Source: Alphaproteobacteria bacterium
GTDB taxonomy: Bacteria; Pseudomonadota; Alphaproteobacteria; Micavibrionales; UBA2020
Direction: 5' to 3'
Assembly: GCA_004297545.1 (NCBI GenBank)
Contig: SCTB01000026.1
Location: forward strand, 1 to 64,000
DNA: 64,000 nucleotides
Shown: piece by piece, positions 37,987-46,488 of the stretch
Layout: each line of letters begins with the position of its first letter
Position numbering within the stretch: position 1 is the first letter of the stretch
Program-made: the position numbers and the translations under genes
The notes under the pieces: generated by a model
What the model was told of the DNA's origin: nothing
Databases searched by the model: none
The model's input: the letters and a program-made list of their open reading frames with translations, nothing else

Positions 37987-38703
37987 ATGATTATCGATGC
38001 CCAATTAATCGCCGAAGCGCTTCTGGATATCCGACCCTTTGACAAGGGCGGCGAAATGACTAAAAAAATCAATGATATGATGCAGATCGTCGAGGATGCA
38101 GAGGCCGCAGGTACCGGTCCTGTCGACCGCACCAGCCTTGCCATCGTTATCACCGGCGAGCCTCAGGCCTGCGAGGTCATGGCGCAGGCTTATACCAAGG
38201 CCCTGCACGGCCATGGGCTGATCGCCGGGAAGTCCCTTTCCGACCCCCCGGCTCTGGAAAAAATCGACTGGCCTGGCGACTTCGAAGACTCCTTTATCAG
38301 CCGTCAGCTCCAGGAATATAACCACGCCTACAAGACGATAAACGAGGCAAAAGACCGCGCCGCGGGCGGCACGCTGGTCATCCCGGGCATCCATAAAATG
38401 CCCTATGTCGGCTATGTCGACGAGGAAGATGCCGGCCCCAAGGCACTGAATGGCGCGCTCCGGGCCATTACCTCCTTTATGGCGGAGGGCGCCGGGAAAG
38501 AGCGCACCCCCGTCGTCATCCTGACCGGCGAGGCGGAGCCGATGGCGGCATTTCTGGCGCAACAGCCTGAAATGCAAAAGCTTTTTGAGGGAAAAACCCT
38601 GGCCGTCTGCACGGAGGACCCCGCCTACTCCACGGAACTGAACGACCGCATCACCGTGCGCGGCCCCCTCAAGCTGAAATTGCGCTCCCCCTCATTTTCT
38701 TGA
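37987..38703 (+). CDS. Divergent CbbX/SpoVK-like AAA-type protein lacking recognisable Walker motifs, paralog 2
   Basis: LAIVITGEPQACEVMAQAYTKALHGHGLIAGKS, GGTLVIPGIHKMPY, TPVVILTGEAEPMAAFLAQQPE; same C-terminal PLKLK tail as paralog 1. Confidence 0.55.
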   Translation: MIIDAQLIAEALLDIRPFDKGGEMTKKINDMMQIVEDAEAAGTGPVDRTSLAIVITGEPQACEVMAQAYTKALHGHGLIAGKSLSDPPALEKIDWPGDFEDSFISRQLQEYNHAYKTINEAKDRAAGGTLVIPGIHKMPYVGYVDEEDAGPKALNGALRAITSFMAEGAGKERTPVVILTGEAEPMAAFLAQQPEMQKLFEGKTLAVCTEDPAYSTELNDRITVRGPLKLKLRSPSFS

Positions 38704-38849
38704 CTTTATCCTCATAAACCGCCTATAAGACAGCAGTTTTGTTGAGGCAAGGCGTCATCCGCAATGGATAGCTTTTTGCGCTCCGCGTCCCCCAGTCGGC
38801 GAAGTTACGCTCACTGGGGCGAAATTGTTTTGGTTATTGAGGATAAAAC

Positions 38850-40343
38850 ATGTTCGATAGCTTGACCAACAGACTGGGCGGCATTTTCGACGGCCTGATG
38901 AAGCGCGGCGTGCTGCGCGAGGACGACGTGAACGAGGCGCTGCGCATGGTGCGCGTCGCGCTGCTGGAAGCCGACGTCGCCCTGCCCGTCGCCAAGGAAT
39001 TCGTCGAGCAGGTGCGCCTTGAGGCTGTCGGCGAAAAAGTCATCCGCTCTGTCAAGCCGGGGCAGCAGGTCATCAAGATCGTGCACGACCAGCTGGTCAA
39101 AACGCTGGGCCATGAAAATTCGCAACTGAACCTGAATGTCCCCGCCCCCGCCGTCATATTAATGGCCGGCTTGCAGGGCTCGGGTAAAACCACCACCGCC
39201 GGCAAGCTCGCGAAATTTTTGCAGGACAAGCAGAAGAAAAAAGTGCTGCTCGCCTCGCTCGACATCTACCGCCCGGCCGCGCAGGAGCAACTGGATATTC
39301 TGGCGAAGAAAGTCGAAGCGGGCAGCCTGCCTGTCGTCAAGGGCGACAAGCCGGATAAAATCACGAAGCGCGCCCTCGAAATGGGCCGCCTTGAAGGTTA
39401 TGACGTTATCATCCTCGACAGCGCGGGACGTCTTTCCATCGACGATGCGCTGATGAACGAACTGGCGGAAGTGCGCGATATCGCGAAGCCCGTCGAAATC
39501 CTGCTGGTCGCCGACGCGCTGACCGGCCAGGACGCCGTGAACACGGCGCGCAACTTCAACGATCGTATTGGTATTACGGGTATCGTGCTGACGCGCGTGG
39601 ATGGCGACTCCCGCGGCGGCGCGGCGCTGTCTATGCGCGCGGTCACGGGCCGGCCCATAAAATTCCTCGGCATGGGCGAACAGCTCGACGCGCTGCAGGC
39701 TTTCGATGCTGATCGCATCGCGGGCCGCATCCTCGGCATGGGCGATATTGTGTCGCTGGTCGAAAAGGCGGCGGAAACCATCCATATCGAAGACGCGCAA
39801 AAAGTCGCCGAGAAGATGTCGAAAGGCAAATTCGACCTCGAGGACTTTTTGACGCAGCTCAAGCAGATGAAGAAAATGGGCGGGCTTTCGGGGCTCATGG
39901 GCTTTATGCCGGGCGCCGGCAAGCTCAAGGGCCTTATGGAGAACGCCAACGTCGACGACAAAGTGCTCGCGCACCAGGAAGCGATCATCCTGTCCATGAC
40001 GAAGAAAGAGCGCGAAAAGCCCGATGTGCTCAACGCCTCGCGCCGCAAGCGCATCGCGGCGGGCTCCGGCACCACGGTGCAGGACGTCAACCGCCTGCTG
40101 AAACAGTTCATGGACATGCAGCAGATGATGAAGCGCATGCAGAAGCTGGGCGGCAAGGGCATGGCCCGCCACATGGGCGCGCTCTTCGGCGGCGGCGGCA
40201 TGGGCGAGATGGAAGAAATGGCGAAGAACATGAAGGACAAGCTGGGCGACGGACCGCTGGGCCCCAACCCCTTCGACGCCGGCGGCTCGCTGGAATCGAC
40301 GAACCCGCTGCTGCGGCAAAATGGAGGCAAAGATAAAAAATAG
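38850..40343 (+). CDS. ffh: Signal recognition particle protein Ffh
   Basis: MAGLQGSGKTTTAGKLAKFL, DIYRPAAQEQLDILA, ILTRVDGDSRGGAALS, Met-rich M domain. Confidence 0.98.
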   Translation: MFDSLTNRLGGIFDGLMKRGVLREDDVNEALRMVRVALLEADVALPVAKEFVEQVRLEAVGEKVIRSVKPGQQVIKIVHDQLVKTLGHENSQLNLNVPAPAVILMAGLQGSGKTTTAGKLAKFLQDKQKKKVLLASLDIYRPAAQEQLDILAKKVEAGSLPVVKGDKPDKITKRALEMGRLEGYDVIILDSAGRLSIDDALMNELAEVRDIAKPVEILLVADALTGQDAVNTARNFNDRIGITGIVLTRVDGDSRGGAALSMRAVTGRPIKFLGMGEQLDALQAFDADRIAGRILGMGDIVSLVEKAAETIHIEDAQKVAEKMSKGKFDLEDFLTQLKQMKKMGGLSGLMGFMPGAGKLKGLMENANVDDKVLAHQEAIILSMTKKEREKPDVLNASRRKRIAAGSGTTVQDVNRLLKQFMDMQQMMKRMQKLGGKGMARHMGALFGGGGMGEMEEMAKNMKDKLGDGPLGPNPFDAGGSLESTNPLLRQNGGKDKK

Positions 40344-40345
40344 GC

Positions 40346-40482
40346 CGTAACCCCGGCGCAAGCCGGGGCCTAAGATGGCGCGGCGTAAACGGTGGGTCTT
40401 TAATGACATCCACTGCAGCGATGGAAAGATTTTAGACCCCGGCTGTCATGCATCGCATGCAAAGCATGGCGCCGGGGTTACG
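40346..40482. repeat. Palindromic intergenic element
   Basis: cgtaaccccggcgcaagccgggg...gcgccggggttacg inverted ends between ffh and rpsP. Confidence 0.6.
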
Positions 40483-40562
40483 AGATGAGGGAGCTGATAT
40501 GGTTGCATGGCTCCTGACCAGTTAACAGCAACCGGATAACTTTTGAAGAAAGAGAGAACCAA

Positions 40563-40940
40563 ATGTTGAAAGTACGCATGGCGCGCGCGGGCGCCCGCAA
40601 AAAGCCGTTCTACCACATCGTGGTGGCGGACAGCCGCAATCCCCGTGACGGCAGCTTCCTCGAGAAGCTGGGCACCTACGACCCCAAGCTGCCCAAAGAC
40701 CACCAGGACCGCGTGAAGCTGAACGGCGAACGCCTCAAATACTGGATCAGCAAGGGCGCGCAGGTCTCCGACCGCGTCGCGATCTTCATGGGCAAGGCGG
40801 GCCTCGCCCCCATGCCGGCGCGCAAGAACAACCCGCAGAAAGCGGTCGCCAAGGCGAAAATGACCGAACGCAAAAAGGCGAAGACGGAAAAAGCGTCCAA
40901 GCCCGCTGAAGCAGCTCCGGCTGCCGACGCTTCGGCCTGA
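40563..40940 (+). CDS. rpsP: 30S ribosomal protein S16
   Basis: MLKVRMARAGARKKPFYHIVVADSRNPRDGSFLEKLGTYDP. Confidence 0.97.
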   Translation: MLKVRMARAGARKKPFYHIVVADSRNPRDGSFLEKLGTYDPKLPKDHQDRVKLNGERLKYWISKGAQVSDRVAIFMGKAGLAPMPARKNNPQKAVAKAKMTERKKAKTEKASKPAEAAPAADASA

Positions 40941-40952
40941 TAGGTTATCCGG

Positions 40953-41483
40953 TTGCGCAAAGCGGCGGCATCGTCTGAAGAGGCTCTCACCTGCATGGCC
41001 GAGATCGTCGGCGTGCATGGCGTGAAGGGGGTTGTGAAGCTGAAGGTTTTCAGCGACAACCCCGAAGGCCTCACCGACTATGCCCCGCTTTGCGATTCTT
41101 CCGGGAAGCTTATTTTCAAGATCACCTCTCTCCACCAGCACGGCAACATCTGGCTCGCGGAGATCGACGGCATCAAGGACCGCACCGCCGCCGAAAAACT
41201 GCGCGGCACCCGGCTCTGCGTCAGCCGCGAAGAACTTCCGAAAATCAAGAACGACAATACCTATTATCACGCCGACCTCATCGGCATGACCGCGACATAC
41301 CCGGACGGCAAGCTCATGGGCAAAGTCATCATGGTCGCCAATTTCGGCGCGGGCGACCTGCTGGAAGTAAAGCCCGTCAAGGGCGCCAGCTTTTACGTCC
41401 CCTTCACCGCGAAAATCGTCACCGACGTGAATGTGAAGAAAAAAGAAGTCATCATCGACCCACCGCCCGGTCTCATCGACTGA
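40953..41483 (+). CDS. rimM: Ribosome maturation factor RimM
   Basis: MAEIVGVHGVKGVVKLKVFSDNPEGLTDYAPL; YYHADLIGMTATYPDGKLMGKVIMVANFGAGDLLEVKP; between rpsP and trmD. Confidence 0.95.
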   Translation: MRKAAASSEEALTCMAEIVGVHGVKGVVKLKVFSDNPEGLTDYAPLCDSSGKLIFKITSLHQHGNIWLAEIDGIKDRTAAEKLRGTRLCVSREELPKIKNDNTYYHADLIGMTATYPDGKLMGKVIMVANFGAGDLLEVKPVKGASFYVPFTAKIVTDVNVKKKEVIIDPPPGLID

Positions 41484-41623
41484 TTTATCCGGATATTCCG
41501 GTTTCCTGATACAAATCTGCTACAATTTTTTTCCTGTTTGAAACCTGCGGGACAATAACCCGTTACCCTTCGGGGCTAGGCTTAAGAGGATGGGCTATCC
41601 ATTCCAAAAGAAGGAGATCAGCC

Positions 41624-41875
41624 ATGAAAAACCGCATCCAGAACATTTCGAAGGGCGGCGCCATGCTTGTCCTCGCCCTTACCCTCGCGTCCTGCAGCGG
41701 CATGAACACGACCCAGCAGCGCGTGCTGTCCGGCGGCGCGATCGGCGCCGGAGCGGGCGCCGTGGGCACGGCCATGACGGGCGGTTGCGTCAGCTGCGGA
41801 GCCGCGATCGGCGGCGCCGTCGGCGCGGGCGCAGGCTATATCTACGACCAGGACGAAAAGAGACACGGAAACTGA
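41624..41875 (+). CDS. Glycine-zipper lipoprotein
   Basis: Lipobox-like LTLASC; GGAIGAGAGAVGTAMTGGC...GAAIGGAVGAGAGYIYD glycine zipper. Confidence 0.75.
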   Translation: MKNRIQNISKGGAMLVLALTLASCSGMNTTQQRVLSGGAIGAGAGAVGTAMTGGCVSCGAAIGGAVGAGAGYIYDQDEKRHGN

Positions 41876-41884
41876 CGGAGGCTT

Positions 41885-42466
41885 TCAGAGCTTCAGAAAG
41901 TCGAGCTTCGGCTTGAACCGCAAGGGAGGCAGGATCGTGACACGCTCTGCGGAGCCTTCGATAAAGGCTTCGCGGAGCGTGTCCAGCGCGGCGTCCTGAC
42001 GCTTTTTATCTTCCGCCGCCCGGACAGCCTCTTCTTCCCAAGTGGTTTCGCGCGTGGTCTGCTGCCCCATCGCGGGCAGGACAAGAACCGCGTAGCGGGA
42101 AGTTTTGGGACCTCCCGGCTGTCCCGCAAGATGAATGCGCTTCCAGACGACCTTCAGGCCGTCATCGTCCATGACAAGGCTTTCCGGCTCGATCTTGACG
42201 TGATCCGGGGGCGTGTTCTGGGCCAGCATGATGGCCCAGGCGCCCTTGGGCAGCGGGCCCGGCGGCTCTTCGCCCAGCGCGTCCCGCCAGAATTCTTCCC
42301 ACTGTCCGGGATCTTGCGTGTTGCTGAGGCTGCGGGCTTCGCCGGGCTTGCGGGTGTATTCGCCGGTGAAGAAATTAAAGCCGTTGATGTCCATCGAGGT
42401 TTCGCCGCTGAAGGCTTTTTTCAGCGGCGATCTTTTATCTTCGATATTTATTTTATGAACCTTCAC
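41885..42466 (-). CDS. Hypothetical protein with PLRFK C-terminal tail
   Basis: 193-aa ORF with GTG start; overlaps the stop of the small upstream ORF (GTGA). Confidence 0.55.
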   Translation of the reverse strand: MKVHKINIEDKRSPLKKAFSGETSMDINGFNFFTGEYTRKPGEARSLSNTQDPGQWEEFWRDALGEEPPGPLPKGAWAIMLAQNTPPDHVKIEPESLVMDDDGLKVVWKRIHLAGQPGGPKTSRYAVLVLPAMGQQTTRETTWEEEAVRAAEDKKRQDAALDTLREAFIEGSAERVTILPPLRFKPKLDFLKL

Positions 42467-42624
42467 CAGGGACTGCGATCCTGGCGCGGCTGCGGACGGC
42501 GGCCTTGCGGATTGCGCACGGGAATGGGAACCAGTTCAGGCTGCGGCGACAGGGCGCCGGCAACTTCGTCGAAAATCTTGCCAAGTTTCTCTTTGACCTT
42601 GTCGACGATTTTCTTGCCCTTCAT
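42463..42624 (-). CDS. Small hypothetical protein (53 aa) absent from the ORF track
   Basis: Reads MKGKKIVDKVKEKLGKIFDEVAGALSPQPELVPIPVRNPQGRRPQPRQDRSPW*; GTGA overlap with 41885..42466; AGGA upstream of the ATG. Confidence 0.55.
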   Translation of the reverse strand: MKGKKIVDKVKEKLGKIFDEVAGALSPQPELVPIPVRNPQGRRPQPRQDRSPW

Positions 42625-42751
42625 GACCGCATTCCTCATCATCTGTGGATAACCCTTTCTATTTATATTATTATGGCAAATTAATCAAGCTTTTTCCATT
42701 CACTAAAATATTACATTGAAAGTGCTGACTATTTCGTTAACTCTATTCCCC

Positions 42752-43501
42752 ATGAAACACGCAAAACCCGAAGCCGCCTTTCGCGTCAAAGTGATAACCC
42801 TGTTCCCTGAAATGTTTCCGGGACATCTGGGGTTAAGCCTTTCCGGCAAGGCTCTTGAAAAAGGCGCCTGGTCGATCGAAACGGTCAATCCGCGCTATTA
42901 CACGACGGATCTGCACAAAACGGTCGATGATTCACCCTTTGGCGGGGGGGCGGGCATGGTCATGAAGCCCGATATCCTTGATAAAGCCCTCAAAGCCCAC
43001 CTGCCGCTGGGCAGATTCATCTATATGACCCCCAGAGGCACCCCTTTGACCCAGAAAAAGGCCGAAGAACTGGCGAAAGAACCCCTGTTGACCGTTCTTT
43101 GCGGGCGTTATGAAGGCGTGGATGAGCGCGTGCTGGAGGCTTATAAAGCCGAGGAGATATCGGTCGGAGACTACGTATTATCGGGCGGCGAACAGGCCTG
43201 CATGATACTGCTGGACGCTGTTATCCGCCTGCTGCCGGATGTGGTCGGGAACGCCGATACCCATGCGGAAGAAAGCTTCCAGAACGGCCTGCTGGAGTAC
43301 CCGCACTATACCCGCCCCGCCGAATGGACGGGCCCCGATGGCATCCCCCGCAAGGTGCCGGACGTGCTGACCTCCGGCAACCATGCCAAAGTGAAGGAAT
43401 GGCGGCAAAAATGCGCTGAGGACGTGACCCGGGAAAGACGCCCGGACCTGTGGTCCGCCTATGTCTCTCAAAACGCTAAAGAATCCAAGAAAGTTAAATA
43501 A
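42752..43501 (+). CDS. trmD: tRNA (guanine-N1)-methyltransferase TrmD
   Basis: FRVKVITLFPEMFPGHLGLSLSGKALEKGAW, DDSPFGGGAGMVMKPD, LCGRYEGVDERVLEAYKAEEISVGDYVLSGGE. Confidence 0.96.
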   Translation: MKHAKPEAAFRVKVITLFPEMFPGHLGLSLSGKALEKGAWSIETVNPRYYTTDLHKTVDDSPFGGGAGMVMKPDILDKALKAHLPLGRFIYMTPRGTPLTQKKAEELAKEPLLTVLCGRYEGVDERVLEAYKAEEISVGDYVLSGGEQACMILLDAVIRLLPDVVGNADTHAEESFQNGLLEYPHYTRPAEWTGPDGIPRKVPDVLTSGNHAKVKEWRQKCAEDVTRERRPDLWSAYVSQNAKESKKVK

Positions 43502-43662
43502 ACTCTTGAATTATGGTTGTTATTTGGGGTATGAATCCCCAAATTGATTGAGCATGATTCAATCAGCCCCGGTAATGAACAAGATGTGGACCGCCGGCGC
43601 GCAACCGTTTTAAATCGCGCGTTCGAATATAACGGGTCCCGATAAATTAAGGGTTTAAACCT

Positions 43663-44115
43663 ATGAACGACCTCGAAAAATTCGAGCAGGAGCAAATGGC
43701 AAAGCTCCGCACCGAAAAGAAAATTCCCGAATTCCAGCCCGGCGACACGCTGCGCGTCAACGTGAAAATCGTTGAAGGCTCCGGCGAAGAAATCCGCCAT
43801 CGCATCCAGGCCTATGAAGGCGTGTGCATCGCGCGCGGCGGCAAGGGCGTCAACCAGAATTTCACCGTGCGCAAGATCAGCTACGGCGAAGGCGTGGAAC
43901 GCGTGTTCCCCCTCTTCTCGCCGAGCATCGATTCAATCGAGCTCGTGCGCCGCGGTTCCGTGCGTCGCGCGAAGCTGTACTACCTGCGCGACCGCAGCGG
44001 CAAATCCGCCCGCATCACCGAGCGTGAAGGCGACCATGCCGCGGAAGTCGTGGAAGCTCCGACGGAGAAATCCACGCCCCCCGCAAAGCCGGAAAAGAAA
44101 GCCGCTAACGGCTGA
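43663..44115 (+). CDS. rplS: 50S ribosomal protein L19
   Basis: [16 protein letters not shown]...[72 protein letters not shown]. Confidence 0.98.
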   Translation: MNDLEKFEQEQMAKLRTEKKIPEFQPGDTLRVNVKIVEGSGEEIRHRIQAYEGVCIARGGKGVNQNFTVRKISYGEGVERVFPLFSPSIDSIELVRRGSVRRAKLYYLRDRSGKSARITEREGDHAAEVVEAPTEKSTPPAKPEKKAANG

Positions 44116-44212
44116 TATATATTACGGATATACAACAAGGCGGCCACCGTCACAGGTGACCGCTTTTGTTTTGGCTATGGCTTGCTGTTTACGGCGGAAT
44201 ACTTATAACTAT

Positions 44213-44313
44213 CGTCATCCCCGCGAAGGCGGGGATCCAGCGCGCATCGCGCGCACATTAATAATTATGCAGGCCTTTGGCCTGCTGGATTCCCGCCTTC
44301 GCGGGAATGACGG
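44213..44313. repeat. Dispersed palindromic repeat, copy E
   Basis: cgtcatccccgcgaaggcggggatcc...gattcccgccttcgcgggaatgacgg; same arm structure as the copy within epmA. Confidence 0.85.
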
Positions 44314-44338
44314 ATGAAGACAGAAAGGGAGTAAACCC

Positions 44339-45751
44339 ATGTCCAAGCCCCGCACCCTTTTCGAAAAAATCTGGGACAGCCATATCGTCCGCCGCAATGA
44401 CGATGGCACCTGCATTTTGTATATCGACCGCCATCTGGTGCATGAAGTCACCAGCCCGCAGGCATTCGAAGGCCTGCGCCTTGCCAACCGCACGGTGCGC
44501 AGACCCGACGCGACGCTGGCGGTGGCCGACCACAACGTGCCGACGTCGCACGACCGCCTGAAGGGCATCGCGGACCCGGAAAGCCGCGTGCAGGTCGAGA
44601 CGCTCGAGAAGAACGTCAAGGAATTCGGCATCGAATATTTCGGCATGAAAGACAAGCGCCAGGGCATCGTCCATATCATCGGGCCTGAGCAAGGCATGAC
44701 CCAGCCCGGCATGACGATTGTCTGCGGCGATAGCCATACCTCCACCCATGGCGCTTTCGGCGCGCTGGCATTCGGCATCGGCACCTCCGAAGTCGAACAT
44801 GTTCTCGCCACACAAACGCTCATGCAGCGCCCGGCGAAGAACATGCTGATTTCCGTCGAAGGCGCCTTGCCCGTCGGCGTGACGGCAAAGGACATCATCC
44901 TGGCGGTCATCGGCAAGATCGGCACCGCCGGCGGCACGGGATATGTGATGGAATATGCGGGTTCCGCCATCCGCGCCCTGTCGATGGAAGGCCGCATGAC
45001 GGTCTGCAACATGAGCATCGAGGCGGGCGCGCGCGCCGGCCTCATCGCGCCGGATGAGACGACCTTCAATTACCTGAAAGGCCGCCCCATGTGCCCCAAA
45101 GGCGCGGACTGGGACAAGGCGGTCGCCTACTGGAAGACGCTGCCCTCCGACAAGGGCGCGGTCTACGACAAGGAAATCAAACTCGACGCCAAAGACATCG
45201 CGCCGCAGGTCACCTGGGGCACGAACCCGGAAGCCGTCGCGCCGATCACGGGCACGGTCCCCGATCCCGCCGCGATTGCCGATGAAGGCCGCAAGGATTT
45301 CATCATGCGCGCGCTCGATTATATGGGGCTGAAACCCGGCACCAAGCTGACGGACGTCAAAATTGATAAAGTCTTCATCGGCTCCTGCACCAATGCGCGC
45401 ATCGAAGACCTGCGCGAGGTTGCAAAAATTGCGAAAGGCCGCAAGGTCGCGAAGAATGTTTATGCGATGATCGTCCCCGGTTCCGGCCTTGTGAAGGAGC
45501 AGGCGGAGAAGGAAGGCCTGCATAAAATCTTTATCGAGTCCGGTTTCGACTGGCGCGAAGCGGGCTGCTCGATGTGCCTCGCCATGAACGCCGACAAGCT
45601 GCAGCCGGGCGAGCGCTGCGCCTCCACCTCCAACCGCAACTTCGAAGGCCGCCAGGGACGCGGCGGCCGCACCCACCTCATGAGCCCCGCCATGGCGGCG
45701 GCGGCGGCGGTGACGGGTAAGCTGACGGATGTGAGGGAGTTGGTTAAATAA
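44339..45751 (+). CDS. leuC: 3-isopropylmalate dehydratase large subunit
   Basis: [90 protein letters not shown]. Confidence 0.98.
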   Translation: MSKPRTLFEKIWDSHIVRRNDDGTCILYIDRHLVHEVTSPQAFEGLRLANRTVRRPDATLAVADHNVPTSHDRLKGIADPESRVQVETLEKNVKEFGIEYFGMKDKRQGIVHIIGPEQGMTQPGMTIVCGDSHTSTHGAFGALAFGIGTSEVEHVLATQTLMQRPAKNMLISVEGALPVGVTAKDIILAVIGKIGTAGGTGYVMEYAGSAIRALSMEGRMTVCNMSIEAGARAGLIAPDETTFNYLKGRPMCPKGADWDKAVAYWKTLPSDKGAVYDKEIKLDAKDIAPQVTWGTNPEAVAPITGTVPDPAAIADEGRKDFIMRALDYMGLKPGTKLTDVKIDKVFIGSCTNARIEDLREVAKIAKGRKVAKNVYAMIVPGSGLVKEQAEKEGLHKIFIESGFDWREAGCSMCLAMNADKLQPGERCASTSNRNFEGRQGRGGRTHLMSPAMAAAAAVTGKLTDVRELVK

Positions 45752-45756
45752 ACATT

Positions 45757-45857
45757 GTCATGCCCGCCTTGCGCGGGCATCCGAAGCGCGTCTGCGCGTC
45801 ACATGAGTCATATGACGGCCGGACGGCCTCCAGACCCCCGCGCAAGGCGGGGGTGAC
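45757..45857. repeat. Dispersed palindromic repeat, copy D
   Basis: gtcatgcccgccttgcgcgggcatccgaagcg...agacccccgcgcaaggcgggggtgacg between leuC and leuD. Confidence 0.85.
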
Positions 45858-45879
45858 GAGAAAAGAAGGGAAAACTAAA

Positions 45880-46485
45880 ATGGATAAATTCACAATCCTC
45901 ACCGGCATTGCCGCCCCCCTGCCCATGGTCAACGTCGATACCGACGCGATCATCCCCAAGCAGTTCCTGAAAACCATCGAGCGCACGGGCCTTGGCAAAT
46001 ACCTCTTCAACGACCTGCGTTTCACGCCCGAGGGCAAGGAAAAGCCGGAATTCGTTTTGAACCAGCCCGCCTGGCGCAAGGCGGCCGTGCTGGTGGCGAA
46101 AGAAAACTTCGGCTGCGGTTCCTCACGCGAGCATGCGCCCTGGGCGCTGCTTGATTTCGGCATCCGCGCCGTCATCGCCCCCAGCTTCGCCGATATTTTC
46201 TACAACAACTGCTTCAAGAACGGCATCCTGCCCGTCACGCTGCCGAAAGAGAGCGTCGAAGCCCTTCTGAAAGACGCCGCCGACAAAAAGAGCATCACCG
46301 TCGATCTTTTGCAGCAGAAAGTGACCAGCGAAAGCGGCAAGTCCTTCAGCTTCGACGTCGAACCCTTCCGCAAGCATTGCCTCGTCAACGGCCTCGACGA
46401 CATCGGCCTGACGCTGGAGCACGAAAACGCCATCACCGGCTTCGAGCGTGGGCAGAAAGAACAACAACCTTGGCTCTACGCCTGA
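45880..46485 (+). CDS. leuD: 3-isopropylmalate dehydratase small subunit
   Basis: [80 protein letters not shown] 45880 used; the upstream ORF extension is repeat DNA. Confidence 0.97.
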   Translation: MDKFTILTGIAAPLPMVNVDTDAIIPKQFLKTIERTGLGKYLFNDLRFTPEGKEKPEFVLNQPAWRKAAVLVAKENFGCGSSREHAPWALLDFGIRAVIAPSFADIFYNNCFKNGILPVTLPKESVEALLKDAADKKSITVDLLQQKVTSESGKSFSFDVEPFRKHCLVNGLDDIGLTLEHENAITGFERGQKEQQPWLYA

Positions 46486-46488
46486 GAA

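Noticed and set aside
38735-38849. Possible SRP RNA upstream of ffh
   Set aside because: Only a ccccagt/actgggg hairpin is visible; the conserved SRP RNA apical GGxxC/GGAA...AGCAG features were not found.
45760-45879. N-terminal extension of the leuD ORF
   Set aside because: Encoded by the intergenic palindromic repeat; ATG 45880 matches the expected LeuD start.
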